The notes: generated from the sequence alone by a model not told the origin. DNA of 15,730 bases from JBKQVT01 sp052139835 (GCA_052139835.1 JBKQVT010000003.1:1-15730), one strand, 5' to 3'; shown: positions 1-8,623, numbered from the stretch's first letter. Numbers and translations: made by a program.

Positions 1-44
1 AACGTGTCAGCATCGGTTTCAATCGGCGAATCTCTTCCGCATCC

Positions 45-635
45 ATGCCAAGCCCTCCGTGGTGGATGGCGGTAGTTTCGCCAAATTCGCTGAATTACGC
101 AATATCATTCCTGCGCTGTAGAATTAGGGGCACTGCAGTTAGTAACGCCGGGCTGCAGCACCTCGAAGGATTGACCAAACTCCAGTTGCTGGATCTCGGG
201 AGTACGAACGTCAGCGACGCCGGGTTGGAACACCTCAAGGGGTTGACCCAACTCCAAGAGTTGAACCTCGGTGGCACCAAGGTCAGCGACGCCGGGCTAC
301 AGCACCTCGAGGAATTGATCAAATTAGGCTGGCTGTTCCTCAACAGTACCAATGTCGGCGACGCGGGGTTGGAACACCTCAAAGGACTGACCCAACTCCA
401 AGAGCTGCGTCTCGACCACACCAGGGTGACCGACGCCGGGTTGGACCACCTTACAGAATTAACTTGGCTCGATCACCTGAACCTGGATAATACCAAGGTC
501 GGCGATGCCGGGCTGCAACACCTCAAAAGGTTGCCACAACTCCAAGTGCTGGACCTCAGGGGGACCAATGTCAGCCGTGTGGGTGTGAGAGACCTTCGGA
601 AGGCGTTGCCGAACGCAAAAATTGTGTGGCAATGA
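45..635 (+). CDS. Leucine-rich-repeat protein, 5' end uncertain or partial
   Basis: The protein consists almost entirely of 24-residue leucine-rich repeats. Full repeats start near residues 37, 61, 85, 109, 133 and 157, each ending in a T-x-V-[ST]-D-A-G-like signature (the last is degenerate, VSRVG), and a capping segment ending VWQ follows. Repeats of this kind fold as a curved solenoid used for protein binding, and planctomycetes carry many such genes. Repeats two and four are nearly identical in DNA, 144 bases apart, which suggests recent duplication. The first 33 residues do not look like LRR sequence, the frame is open to the left window edge, and no ribosome binding site was found before the ATG. 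The gene may therefore start outside the window or be frameshifted. It converges with the minus-strand gene that ends at 669. The partner and cellular location are unknown. Confidence 0.7.
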   Translation: MPSPPWWMAVVSPNSLNYAISFLRCRIRGTAVSNAGLQHLEGLTKLQLLDLGSTNVSDAGLEHLKGLTQLQELNLGGTKVSDAGLQHLEELIKLGWLFLNSTNVGDAGLEHLKGLTQLQELRLDHTRVTDAGLDHLTELTWLDHLNLDNTKVGDAGLQHLKRLPQLQVLDLRGTNVSRVGVRDLRKALPNAKIVWQ

Positions 636-668
636 CAGCAAAGGCGATTTGCCTGTCAGGGCAGGCCG

Positions 669-1418
669 CTACAACTCGCTGCGATCCAACTCGTCCACCA
701 GCCGGTCGAGGTCGTCGCCGGCCAGCGGGGCGGGGGGCAATTCGCCGCCGGCAATCGCCGCGTCGCCGTGGACGGGAAACAGGATCGCCAGGGAAGGACA
801 GACGCGGGCGCACGCCGGACAACCGTTGCGGCAGGCGTCGGGCAACTCGACCATGATCCGGCCCGCCTCGTCGAGGCCGAAAACCCCGAAGAGGCAAAAA
901 TTCAGGCACTCCAGGCAGTTCGTGCAGGCGTCGTAGTCGATCACCGGATACCACCGCGGCAGGACGGACGCGTCGGCTTCCAGCACTTCCACGCGCCCGG
1001 CACCGGTGGTCGGGCCGCCGACGGCGAGAATCCGCGCGACCTCTGCCGCCAGCGACTCGGGGTCGCCACACTGGCGGAGGTCCAGGCACCAAATCGTCCG
1101 CGGCGAAGCCGATTCACTCTTCGACCGCAAAACGCCCTCACCCCCGGACCCTCTCCCGAGAAGGGAGAGGGGAGTGGTTTGCCCAAGCCGGCCGTTGATG
1201 CCGTGGGCCCGCAGCAGCCAATAGGCGGCGCGGGGATAGAGCCCGGCTACGACGATCATGTCGCCCTCGACGAGCCGCAGCCGCTGGAGGGCCGGCCCGT
1301 CGGGCGCCAGGTCGTTCAACGGCGGCACCACGAGCACGTCGAGACCGAACCGCGCGGCCAGCGCGGCCGCCGCATCGAGCTGGAATCCCTCGGAGATAAT
1401 AACGGTCGCGGGCGGCAT
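669..1418 (-). CDS. Two-cluster 4Fe-4S ferredoxin-domain protein
   Basis: The C-terminal half holds two cysteine clusters. C165, C168, C171 and C175 form C-x2-C-x2-C-x3-C. C196, C200, C203 and C207 form C-x3-C-x2-C-x3-C-P. They should bind two 4Fe-4S centres, so electron transfer is the likely role. The N-terminal part (about 1-115) is an alpha/beta-looking region of unknown function, with the segments LYPRAAYW and TIWCLDLR. The start is 3 bases after the stop of the upstream propeller gene, so translation is probably coupled; no clear Shine-Dalgarno sequence is seen. Residues about 81-97 (Gly, Leu and Ser rich) are encoded by a palindromic repeat (core 1149-1171) inserted in frame. No signal peptide is seen, so the protein is probably cytoplasmic. 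The redox partner is unknown. Confidence 0.85.
   Translation of the reverse strand: MPPATVIISEGFQLDAAAALAARFGLDVLVVPPLNDLAPDGPALQRLRLVEGDMIVVAGLYPRAAYWLLRAHGINGRLGQTTPLSLLGRGSGGEGVLRSKSESASPRTIWCLDLRQCGDPESLAAEVARILAVGGPTTGAGRVEVLEADASVLPRWYPVIDYDACTNCLECLNFCLFGVFGLDEAGRIMVELPDACRNGCPACARVCPSLAILFPVHGDAAIAGGELPPAPLAGDDLDRLVDELDRSEL
1149..1171. repeat. Palindrome CCCTCTCCC-N5-GGGAGAGGG inside a gene
   Basis: A perfect 9-bp stem with a 5-base loop (GAGAA). It is embedded in a longer pyrimidine-rich stretch that starts near 1135 and continues to about 1176. It lies entirely within the Fe-S protein gene and is read through in frame, giving a Gly/Leu/Ser-rich peptide between two conserved-looking segments. 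Similar CCCTCTCCC palindromes are common dispersed repeats in bacterial genomes; membership of a family here is an inference, since only one copy is in the window. Confidence 0.75.
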
Positions 1419-1421
1419 AAA

Positions 1422-2744
<1,323 letters not shown>

Positions 2745-2745
2745 G

Positions 2746-3231
2746 TCACGGCGAATTGGGCGCATTGGCCGGCGTCGGAGTCGCGCTCAACTGAGAAAGG
2801 ACCTGCAAGAGCCCGTTCAGATGGGCCAGCCGCGGGCCGAACCGATCGACGAACTCGTTGAGCATGAACTCCCCGTCGATCAGCGCGTCGTAGTTGTCGC
2901 GGACCTCTTGGGTCAGGCTGTCGAGAAACTCGGTTTGGATCTTGCTCAGGGCCTCGGCCGCCAGCCGGCAACTCCGCGCCAAGTGGGGATTGGCCTGCTT
3001 CCATTGCCCCAACTCGACGGCCCGCTGCTTCTGCGCCGCCCCAAGCTGATTGACCAACTCCTCGAGCAACTCGTTTTGCCTATCCTGACCGGAAATCAAC
3101 TGCCTCAAGAGATGGGTCTGCTCGGTGTCCGCCCCGCGGGCTCCATGCGCCGCCGCCCCGAAGCCGGCACCGGGCGAGACCTCGATCTGGCTGTACAGAG
3201 GCGTGCGTGATCGGGACTGCTCTTGGCTCAT
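2746..3231 (-). CDS. Conserved-looking unknown protein with coiled-coil segment
   Basis: I do not recognise a named domain. The first 35 residues are Ser/Gly/Ala rich and probably disordered. A helical, heptad-like segment follows (about 39-72, LLRQLISGQDRQNELLEEL...), then a helical C-terminal region with the motifs LGQWKQANP, TEFLDSLTQEVRDNYD and FMLNEFVDRFGPRL, and a flexible Pro/Ala tail. The style matches unknown proteins conserved in planctomycetes, but this comes from memory, not a search. ATG 3231 was chosen over ATG 3249 because AGGAAG lies 7 bases before it, and because a candidate promoter places the transcript start close to 3249. It is the first gene of the operon with the propeller lipoprotein and the Fe-S protein. 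No signal peptide is seen. Confidence 0.75.
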   Translation of the reverse strand: MSQEQSRSRTPLYSQIEVSPGAGFGAAAHGARGADTEQTHLLRQLISGQDRQNELLEELVNQLGAAQKQRAVELGQWKQANPHLARSCRLAAEALSKIQTEFLDSLTQEVRDNYDALIDGEFMLNEFVDRFGPRLAHLNGLLQVLSQLSATPTPANAPNSP

Positions 3232-3254
3232 GACCGCTCTTCCTTTCATCCTTC

Positions 3255-3284
3255 AGTATAAACAGAAAGCGATGAAAAAGTCGA
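3255..3284 (-). promoter_or_regulatory. Candidate sigma70 promoter of the Fe-S/propeller operon
   Basis: Read on the minus strand, a -35-like TCGACT (3284-3279) and a -10-like TATACT (3260-3255) are separated by 18 bases. The -10 box ends 23 bases before ATG 3231, which gives a short leader and supports that start. The -35 match is only moderate. Confidence 0.4.
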
Positions 3285-3501
3285 GGGTTCGGTCGAACTT
3301 CTTTTTTCCACACGACGCAACAAGGCCCTTTTCCACTCTTGTTACCGGGTCCCCCACCCGACTCCAGACACGGGATGTGGTCAATCCGGGCTAAAGTCGC
3401 CTGCCACCCCCACCCGATTCACCATCCGCCTGGCACCGTCAATGGCAATAATCTGGATGGCTTGGGAATATTGCGGTAGATGCACTGAGAAGGAATCACC
3501 G

Positions 3502-4020
3502 ATGGACACCAAAAATACCCCCCCCAAGCCGGCATTGGGCTTTTTGACCGTGCTGGACGATCCCGACCACGGCCTGTTCGGCGGCTATCTGCTGCTGAAC
3601 CTGGCGGGCCGCCCCCTGGAGTTCTATTGCACGGCCCCGATCAAGCCCAATCGAGCCCAGCAAATCCTCTACGGGCCGACGCTGGAGTCGTTCTTGTATG
3701 GCGAGCAGATCGGCGGAACGCTCCTGGAGCAGGCCAAGACGGAGCCGCTGGTCGTCTGCACCGATTGTCTGCCCGCCCTGGCCGTCCGCGAACTGGTTTC
3801 CACTCCCGTGGCCTTGGTCTTGCCCCCGGAGACTGCCGACCAGGGGCATCTGCGGACCTTCCGCGTGGGGCGAAACACGCTGGCGGTGGCCGCCGAGTCG
3901 GAGGCCGACTCGCCGCTGATCGCCGGCCGGCTGGCCGAACTGAGCGAGTCGTTCGACCTAGCCGAGCCGTTTGGGCGCATCCGGGAAGCCATCGAGGAGG
4001 CACAGCAGGCCGCGAGATGA
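3502..4020 (+). CDS. Unknown 172-aa protein coupled to SNF2 ATPase
   Basis: No domain was recognised. Notable segments are GFLTVLDDPDHGLFGGYLLL near the N-terminus, YGPTLESFLYGEQIGG in the middle, a C-x2-C pair (C86, C89) in VVCTDCLPAL, and an acidic helical C-terminus (IREAIEEAQQAAR). ATG 3502 was chosen because AAGGA lies 7-8 bases upstream; the ATG at 3442 would add 20 residues unlike the rest. The stop overlaps the start of the SNF2-family gene as ATGA, so the two proteins are probably made in fixed ratio and may act together. A regulatory or adaptor subunit is one possibility, but the sequence alone does not show it. Confidence 0.8.
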   Translation: MDTKNTPPKPALGFLTVLDDPDHGLFGGYLLLNLAGRPLEFYCTAPIKPNRAQQILYGPTLESFLYGEQIGGTLLEQAKTEPLVVCTDCLPALAVRELVSTPVALVLPPETADQGHLRTFRVGRNTLAVAAESEADSPLIAGRLAELSESFDLAEPFGRIREAIEEAQQAAR

Positions 4021-5774
4021 CGATTTTTAGTTGGTTCGCGCCACCGCGGCCGGCGGTATCCGGCATCGACCTATCGCTCCGGGCGAGCCTCTCCGCCACG
4101 GCGTGCGGCCAGTCCCTCGGCCCGCCGCTTGCCCCGCGGATACACGCCCTGCGGCTGGACGCGCCGCCGCCGCGGGCCATCTCGATTCCGATCACCACCA
4201 CGGAAGTCCGGGTGCGGGGCTTCTTCTTTCCCGTGGCAGAACAAGCCGATCTGCCCGCCGTGCCGCACGCCGCGGCCTTGCCGGCCGCCGCCGCGGTCCG
4301 GCCGCAGGGAAGTACCCGCATCAAGCCGCCGGCCGACGTGATCAAACTGCAAGACCGCCTGCACTACCTCCTCCAGCCCTCGCTGGAATCGCTGCTGGCC
4401 GAGCGGTCATTGGCCATGCCCTTTGCGCCCTTCCCCTTCCAATTCGAGGGCGTGGCCTTCCTCTACCCCCGCCACGCCGCGGTGCTGGCCGACGAGATGG
4501 GCTTAGGCAAAACCATGCAGGCCATCACCGCCATCCGCCTCTTGCTCCGCCGCGGCGAAGTGCAAAGCGTCTTGCTGGTCTGCCCCAAGTCGCTGGTAAC
4601 CAACTGGCAGCGGGAGCTGAACCTTTGGGCCCCGGAGATCCCCGTGCTGGTGATCGAAGGCGACCAGGCGCGGCGGCTGTGGCAGTGGCGGCTGCCGGAC
4701 GTGCCGCTGCGGCTGGCCAATTACGAGTTGCTCTGCCGCGACCGCGACGCGCTCGATGGCGTCGGCGGCCCCTGTCCCCGCTTCGACCTCGTCGTGCTCG
4801 ACGAGGCCCAGCGGATCAAGAACCTCGCCGGCACGACCAGCGAGGTCGTCCGTTCGATCGCCCGCCGCCGCAGTTGGGCCCTCACCGGCACCCCGGTGGA
4901 AAACAGCGCCGACGACCTGGTGGGCATCTTCGAGTTCCTGGCCCCCGGCTTCCTTTCGCCCAAGATGAAGCCGCGGCGGCTCGGCGGTATGGTCAGCGAC
5001 CACGTCCTGCGGCGGACCAAGGAGCAGGTGCTCTCCGACCTGCCCCCCAAGCTCTTCCGCGACGCCGAGCTGGAACTGACCCCGCCGCAGCGGGCGGCCT
5101 ACGAGCTGGCCGAGAACGAGGGCATCGTCCGCCTCACGTCCCTGGGCGGCGACTTGACGATCCAGCACGTCTTCGAGTTGGTGCTGCGGCTGAAGCAGAT
5201 CTGCAACTTCGATCCGGCCGGCGGGGCCAGCTCGAAACTCGAACGCCTCGAGGCCGACCTCGAAGAGATCGCCGGCAGCGGACGCAAGGCCATCGTCTTC
5301 AGCCAATGGGTGCAGACGATTGAGCGCCTGCTCCGTCCGCTGGCGCGCTTCGGCCCGCTGGGCTATCACGGCCGCATCCCCACCCGCCGCCGCGACGACG
5401 TGATCCGCCGCTTCCGCGACGACCCGACGGCGCACGTGCTGCTGATGAGTTACGGGGCGGGCGGCGTGGGCCTGAATTTGCAGTTCGCCGGCTACGTGTT
5501 TCTCTTCGATCGCTGGTGGAACCCGGCGGTGGAGGACCAGGCGATCAACCGCGCCCATCGCATCGGCGTAGCCGGCCCGGTGACGGTCTCGCGGTTCCTG
5601 GTCCTCGATTCGATCGAGGAGCGGATCGACCGCATTTTGCAGGAGAAGCGCGATTTGTTCGAGGCGATCTTCGCCGGCGCCGACCGGCCCGGCAAGCTTG
5701 GCCTGACCGAGCAGGAGGTCTTTGGCCTCTTCCAACTCAAGTGTCCCCGCGGCCCGATTGACGTGGCGGCGTGA
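4017..5774 (+). CDS. Compact SNF2-family ATPase/helicase
   Basis: All helicase superfamily 2 motifs of the SNF2 group are present in 585 aa. They are Walker A DEMGLGKT (159-166), LLVCPKSLVTNW (motif Ia, about 186-197), DEAQ (262-265), ALTGTPVEN (288-296), AIVFSQW (425-431), GAGGVGLNLQ (480-489) with DRWWNP (498-503), and QAINRAHRIG (508-517). Such enzymes use ATP to move along double-stranded DNA and remodel bound proteins; strand unwinding is not typical. Residues 1-130 are Ala/Pro rich and match no domain I know. No zinc-finger SWIM or bromo-type extension is seen. The start is fixed by the ATGA overlap with the upstream gene; reading further upstream in this frame would only translate that gene out of frame. 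A role in repair, transcription recycling or defence cannot be told apart here. Confidence 0.93.
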   Translation: MTIFSWFAPPRPAVSGIDLSLRASLSATACGQSLGPPLAPRIHALRLDAPPPRAISIPITTTEVRVRGFFFPVAEQADLPAVPHAAALPAAAAVRPQGSTRIKPPADVIKLQDRLHYLLQPSLESLLAERSLAMPFAPFPFQFEGVAFLYPRHAAVLADEMGLGKTMQAITAIRLLLRRGEVQSVLLVCPKSLVTNWQRELNLWAPEIPVLVIEGDQARRLWQWRLPDVPLRLANYELLCRDRDALDGVGGPCPRFDLVVLDEAQRIKNLAGTTSEVVRSIARRRSWALTGTPVENSADDLVGIFEFLAPGFLSPKMKPRRLGGMVSDHVLRRTKEQVLSDLPPKLFRDAELELTPPQRAAYELAENEGIVRLTSLGGDLTIQHVFELVLRLKQICNFDPAGGASSKLERLEADLEEIAGSGRKAIVFSQWVQTIERLLRPLARFGPLGYHGRIPTRRRDDVIRRFRDDPTAHVLLMSYGAGGVGLNLQFAGYVFLFDRWWNPAVEDQAINRAHRIGVAGPVTVSRFLVLDSIEERIDRILQEKRDLFEAIFAGADRPGKLGLTEQEVFGLFQLKCPRGPIDVAA

Positions 5775-5784
5775 GGGGGGAAGG

Positions 5785-5881
5785 AAGGATGAAGGATGAA
5801 GGATGAAACCTGGCCTGCCTTCCCCGCGCCCCCACGTGAGCCCCTTCCTCCTTGATCCTTCATCCTTGATCCTTCATCCTT
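5785..5881 (+). repeat. Inverted repeat of GGATGAA / TTCATCC units after SNF2 gene
   Basis: A 23-base purine arm (5785-5807, tandem AAGGATG units) pairs with a pyrimidine arm (5859-5881) with one mismatch, across a 51-base C-rich loop. It begins 10 bases after the SNF2 stop codon. It could fold in the RNA as a 3' end structure. There is no T-run behind it, so it is not a standard intrinsic terminator. Confidence 0.75.
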
Positions 5882-6300
5882 AGCTTGTGCAACGTATACT
5901 TTGGCGTTCGACTTTTTACGTCGGGCGGCCCCGTCGTAAACGTCTCTTGCGCCGCCATTTGCTGCGACGCTCCTTCGCGCAACTTCATACAACTTCCTGG
6001 GGACGTGTTGCACTGGCGCCGATCCCGCCCTGCCACAAGTTGGGTTCCGATAGGTTGATTCATTTTGTTCGACCTCGTGGCAAGCGGACAGGGCTCGCGC
6101 GGAGACGCAGAGGCGCGGGGGGCCATCGGGCTCCCCAGCTTCTGACTCCTAACTCCTCGCTTCTAACTCCTCCGCCGTTATAGTCCCTCGGCTGGCCCAA
6201 TTTCAAGGGGAAAAAGCGGTCTGGGGAGCGGCAGAAAGAAGAAGGCCGCGAATCCTGGCGGAGCCAGTGGCACACTTTACCGCGGCCATCCGCCTGTGCC
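5882..6300. other. Gap with no supported gene
   Basis: Open frames here (5887-6183 on plus; 5860-6126 on minus) are Arg-rich or low in protein character, have no good start signal and match no family I know. Bases about 6130-6180 carry repeated CTCCTAACTCCT-like words of the pyrimidine-repeat type seen elsewhere in the window. A decayed gene remnant in 5890-6070 cannot be excluded. Confidence 0.5.
6244..6287. repeat. Nested hairpin, possible half GTGCCAC-family element
   Basis: GGCCGCG (6244-6250) pairs with CGCGGCC (6281-6287). Inside it CTGGC-GGA-GCCAG (6255-6267) forms a second stem followed directly by TGGCAC (6268-6273), the end motif of the family seen at 2531-2595 and 14734-14799. It may be a degenerate single-hairpin copy. 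Confidence 0.4.
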
Positions 6301-6330
6301 TTGACGCCGCCCCGGCGCACGAGATATGCT
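6301..6330 (+). promoter_or_regulatory. Candidate sigma70 promoter of antitoxin-like gene
   Basis: TTGACG (6301-6306) and TATGCT (6325-6330) are 18 bases apart. A short perfect hairpin, GCGGGCG-GCT-CGCCCGC (6341-6357), lies just behind the expected start point and could be an operator or leader structure. The -35 match is 5 of 6 and the -10 match 4 of 6. Confidence 0.4.
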
Positions 6331-6395
6331 TGGGATAGATGCGGGCGGCTCGCCCGCCGCAGATGACCCTCGCCGTTTGCATACAGGTCACGATA

Positions 6396-6611
6396 ATGGA
6401 AAACACACCGCCCTTCGCCGACATTCTTGAGGCTGCCGGCAGCCTGTCGTTGGAGGAGCAAGAGGTTCTGGTGGAGATCCTCAATCGCCGCCTGATCGAG
6501 CAGCGCCGTGCGGAACTGGCCGCGGACATCGCGGACGCTGATCGCCAGTTCCAGCAAGCCGAGTGTCGCCCGGCCCGGCGGGACGAACTGCTGCGGGAAA
6601 TCCAGCCGTGA
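6396..6611 (+). CDS. Orphan antitoxin-like protein (addiction-module family)
   Basis: A 71-aa, strongly helical, charged protein. It begins with a short segment FADILEAAGSLSLEEQEVLVEIL and continues NRRLIEQRRAELAADIADAD, ending in RRDELLREIQP. This resembles the small antitoxin components that precede RelE/ParE-type toxins in cyanobacteria and planctomycetes; the assignment rests on memory of the family pattern. ATG 6396 was chosen because family members begin shortly before this segment; the ATG at 6339 would add 19 unrelated residues. No toxin follows: the downstream sequence on this strand meets a stop within three codons and then runs into the 3' end of a minus-strand gene. The pair may have lost its toxin, or the protein may act alone or in trans. 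Confidence 0.65.
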   Translation: MENTPPFADILEAAGSLSLEEQEVLVEILNRRLIEQRRAELAADIADADRQFQQAECRPARRDELLREIQP

Positions 6612-6650
6612 CCTGAACAACTCCTCGATGGACATGAGAACAATCAGCCC

Positions 6651-7118
6651 TCAGGAATGCTGAGCGGCTCCCATCGGACCATCTGGCGACTCACCGCCCG
6701 GCGGCGTTTCCCGTTGTACATCGGGACCGTGCTTGAGGAAGCTCCGAAACGCGCCCGTTATCGCGCCGACAAGGCCGCCAAAAATCGCAAAATCGTAGAA
6801 TGCGTGACTTTCCTGCGACCAAAACTTAGCAATCCCTGAGAGGTCCAGCTTGGCGAGGTCGAGTTGGTTCCCGTAGACACAAATCAGCCCTGCGATGATG
6901 GCGCCCAGTGCCGCATCGCGTGCGACGGAGAGCAGCCGGACGCGGCCCCTGGTATCCTTGGCAATCCAGCAGAGCGCCCAAGTAAACCCGGCAATGAGAA
7001 GTGACGGCCCGATCGCCCAGCAGGCATTCGCGCAACCGACGACTCGAAAGAACGACAGGAACACGGCAAAGACCGTCGCAAAAATCAGAAGCGATTTGAT
7101 CGAAAACTGCCACGGCAT
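6651..7118 (-). CDS. Small multi-pass membrane protein, function unknown
   Basis: A 155-aa protein with four likely membrane segments: about residues 8-24 (SLLIFATVFAVFLSFF), 31-51 (WAIGPSLLIAGFTWALCWIA), 64-82 (DAALGAIIAGLICVYG) and 107-122 (FAIFGGLVGAITGAF). The C-terminus is hydrophilic and Gly/Pro rich. The start MPWQFSIKSLL, a short amphipathic lead into a hydrophobic helix, is a common pattern in planctomycete membrane proteins. ATG 7118 is favoured over upstream ATG 7205 because AGGAG lies 8 bases before it. It is 28 bases downstream of the DUF433 gene on the same strand, so the two may be cotranscribed. I recognise no named family. Confidence 0.65.
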   Translation of the reverse strand: MPWQFSIKSLLIFATVFAVFLSFFRVVGCANACWAIGPSLLIAGFTWALCWIAKDTRGRVRLLSVARDAALGAIIAGLICVYGNQLDLAKLDLSGIAKFWSQESHAFYDFAIFGGLVGAITGAFRSFLKHGPDVQRETPPGGESPDGPMGAAQHS

Positions 7119-7146
7119 GCGCCAAGCTCCTGTGCCAGCCGATGGC

Positions 7147-7398
7147 CTACGCCCCTTCGTTTTCCAGGATCTGCCGTTGGATTTCCTCGCGGTGGGCGCG
7201 GACATACGCCCAGGCGTTGGCGAGGTCCTTGGCCCGCAAGGTCGGGTAGTTCCGCAGTAGATCGGCCTCGGAGATGCCGCGCCGCCGCGATTGCTCCAGG
7301 ACCCAGACGGGAATCCGCGTCCGCACGATGCAGGGCTCCCCGCCGCAGACCCCCGGAAGGCTCGCGATCCCCGGAAAAGGGTCGTCCAACGGGCTCAT
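7147..7398 (-). CDS. DUF433 family protein, antitoxin-like
   Basis: The 83-aa protein shows the DUF433 pattern: GVCGGEPCIVRTRIPVWVL (about 16-34), then a helical part with ISEADLLRNYPTL and DLANAWAYVRAHREEI. DUF433 proteins carry a winged-helix-like DNA-binding fold and commonly act as antitoxins beside DUF5615 PIN-like toxins. No DUF5615 gene is next to it: downstream on the same strand is a membrane protein, and upstream is a gene-free gap. It may be solitary. The start ATG lacks a convincing Shine-Dalgarno sequence; no in-frame alternative start lies close enough to retain the conserved N-terminus. Confidence 0.8.
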   Translation of the reverse strand: MSPLDDPFPGIASLPGVCGGEPCIVRTRIPVWVLEQSRRRGISEADLLRNYPTLRAKDLANAWAYVRAHREEIQRQILENEGA

Positions 7399-7765
7399 GG
7401 TTCGCGCGCCCCCGTGTGATGGATCGCGATTTCAGTGTAGGTACTCGATCCATCGGGGTCAAGCGGGAGCGAAAACGTGGGCAGCCCCCCGCCCACAGTG
7501 CGGGGGCTTTTTCCCCTTCCGCCCTCCGCCCTCCCCACCCCCCCGCCCCCTGTCCCCAATGCAGCCCCAACGAGCCCCAAGGAGCCCCAGAGCGGCCCTA
7601 GACAGATTGGGAGACCTGGGGCAAATTAGGGATATCTTGAGGTTTTGCCGCAGATGCCTCGTGCTCTTCCGAACGCGGCAATAACCACACAACGGGAGAC
7701 ACTTAGAGCTTGCTTTGCCTTATTCCTTCCGGCCGCGTGCCGGCTACAACATGGGGAGGTGTCTG
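7399..7765. other. Gap between divergent genes, repeat-rich
   Basis: This holds no supported gene. It contains a GC-rich hairpin with a short T-run at 7483-7512, a pyrimidine tract (about 7513-7556, CCCTTCCGCCCTCC-like words), a run of AGCCCC/GAGCCCC words (7563-7596), and the ribosome binding site of the next gene (GGGGAGG, 6 bases before ATG 7766). No clear promoter box pair was found. Confidence 0.5.
7483..7512 (+). terminator. Terminator-like hairpin without an upstream plus-strand gene
   Basis: AGCCCCCCGC and GCGGGGGCT pair around CCACAGT with one bulged C, followed by TTTTT. The same hairpin, with a different loop and a longer T-run, ends the PEP-CTERM gene at 8662-8692, and in both places a CCCTTCCGCCCTCC-type tract follows. 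No plus-strand gene precedes this copy. Confidence 0.5.
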
Positions 7766-8623
7766 ATGAGAAGGTGTGCGACGATGTTTGCCCTCGGTCT
7801 TCTTCAGGTTGGGTTGCTTTCGATCGCGTCCAGCGGCTACGCCCAATCGTTTGGCGCCGCCTGCACCGACCGCTTCGGGTACACGGGCACGGCCGTCTAC
7901 TACCCCACCCAGAGCGATTACCTCGGCGCCACCAACGGCACCACCATCAACATTGGCGACCGCGACCTATCGCTGTACATCCTGAACGGCTACGACAGCG
8001 GCAACATGACCATCGTCATGGGGTCGTGGTGGTACACGACCGATCCCTCGGGCATCCCCGGTTACGGAAACACCCACGGCAACACCGGCATCGGCTTCCT
8101 CCAGCTTTACGACCCGACCGCCGCCACGACCACCAACGCCTCGATGGGCTTCTCCGGCTTCGACGGCACGAACTGGACGACGTTCAATTTGGCGGTGAGC
8201 GGGGCAAATGCGGACTACGATAACGCTTACGCCCGCTTCAGCCTCCAGTCGAACACGGACGACGCCGGCATCTATCTCTCGTATGACCTCGACTTGACGG
8301 CCACCGGCTTGAATGGGACGTACGAGGACGGCGCCATCACCTCCACCGACCAGCCCACCGGCGTGACCGGAACGTACACGGGGGTATTTGAGAGCACCAG
8401 CAGCAACCCCGCCACCGCCGGCTACTACGTCTTCGACCTGAACTTGGACATGACCAACTGGGCCTATGCAAACCGAGACAGTCTGACGGGGCCCTACCAG
8501 TTTGCCGACAGCGTCTTTTCCGCCGCCGCCATTCCTGAGCCGGGCACGCTGGCCCTGTTGGTCGTCGGCGGATTGACCGCCTTGGCGGCCGCCTGGATGC
8601 GGCGGCGACGAACGGCCAACTGA
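7766..8623 (+). CDS. PEP-CTERM sorted exported protein
   Basis: A 285-aa secreted protein. The signal peptide is residues 1-26 with likely cleavage after GYA. The mature part is rich in Gly, Thr, Asp, Asn and Tyr, with repeated short beta-like segments, for example DLSLYILNGYDSGNMTIVMG and YYVFDLNLDMTNW, typical of extracellular beta-rich proteins. The C-terminus has the sorting signal: IPEPGTLALL (PEP at 257-259), a membrane segment to about 276, then MRRRRTAN. In known systems exosortase cleaves at PEP and the protein is released or attached to the surface. No catalytic motif was found. ATG 7766 was chosen because GGGGAGG lies 6 bases upstream and the signal peptide starts there. The gene stands alone with its own terminator. 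Confidence 0.9.
   Translation: MRRCATMFALGLLQVGLLSIASSGYAQSFGAACTDRFGYTGTAVYYPTQSDYLGATNGTTINIGDRDLSLYILNGYDSGNMTIVMGSWWYTTDPSGIPGYGNTHGNTGIGFLQLYDPTAATTTNASMGFSGFDGTNWTTFNLAVSGANADYDNAYARFSLQSNTDDAGIYLSYDLDLTATGLNGTYEDGAITSTDQPTGVTGTYTGVFESTSSNPATAGYYVFDLNLDMTNWAYANRDSLTGPYQFADSVFSAAAIPEPGTLALLVVGGLTALAAAWMRRRRTAN

Noticed and set aside
45..635. 72-base DNA repeats considered as a mobile or satellite repeat
   Set aside because: The period is explained by 24-residue leucine-rich repeats in one open frame.
3627..4016. N-terminal extension of the SNF2 ATPase frame
   Set aside because: It overlaps the upstream unknown gene in another frame; the ATGA overlap gives the natural start.
4503..5735. 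Minus-strand open frame opposite the SNF2 ATPase, and similar ones opposite mnmG and the cyclase
   Set aside because: They are shadows of genes with complete family motifs in the other strand.
5887..6183. Possible small Arg-rich gene and its minus-strand counterpart
   Set aside because: No ribosome binding site, no recognised motif, and the 3' part runs into short-word repeats.
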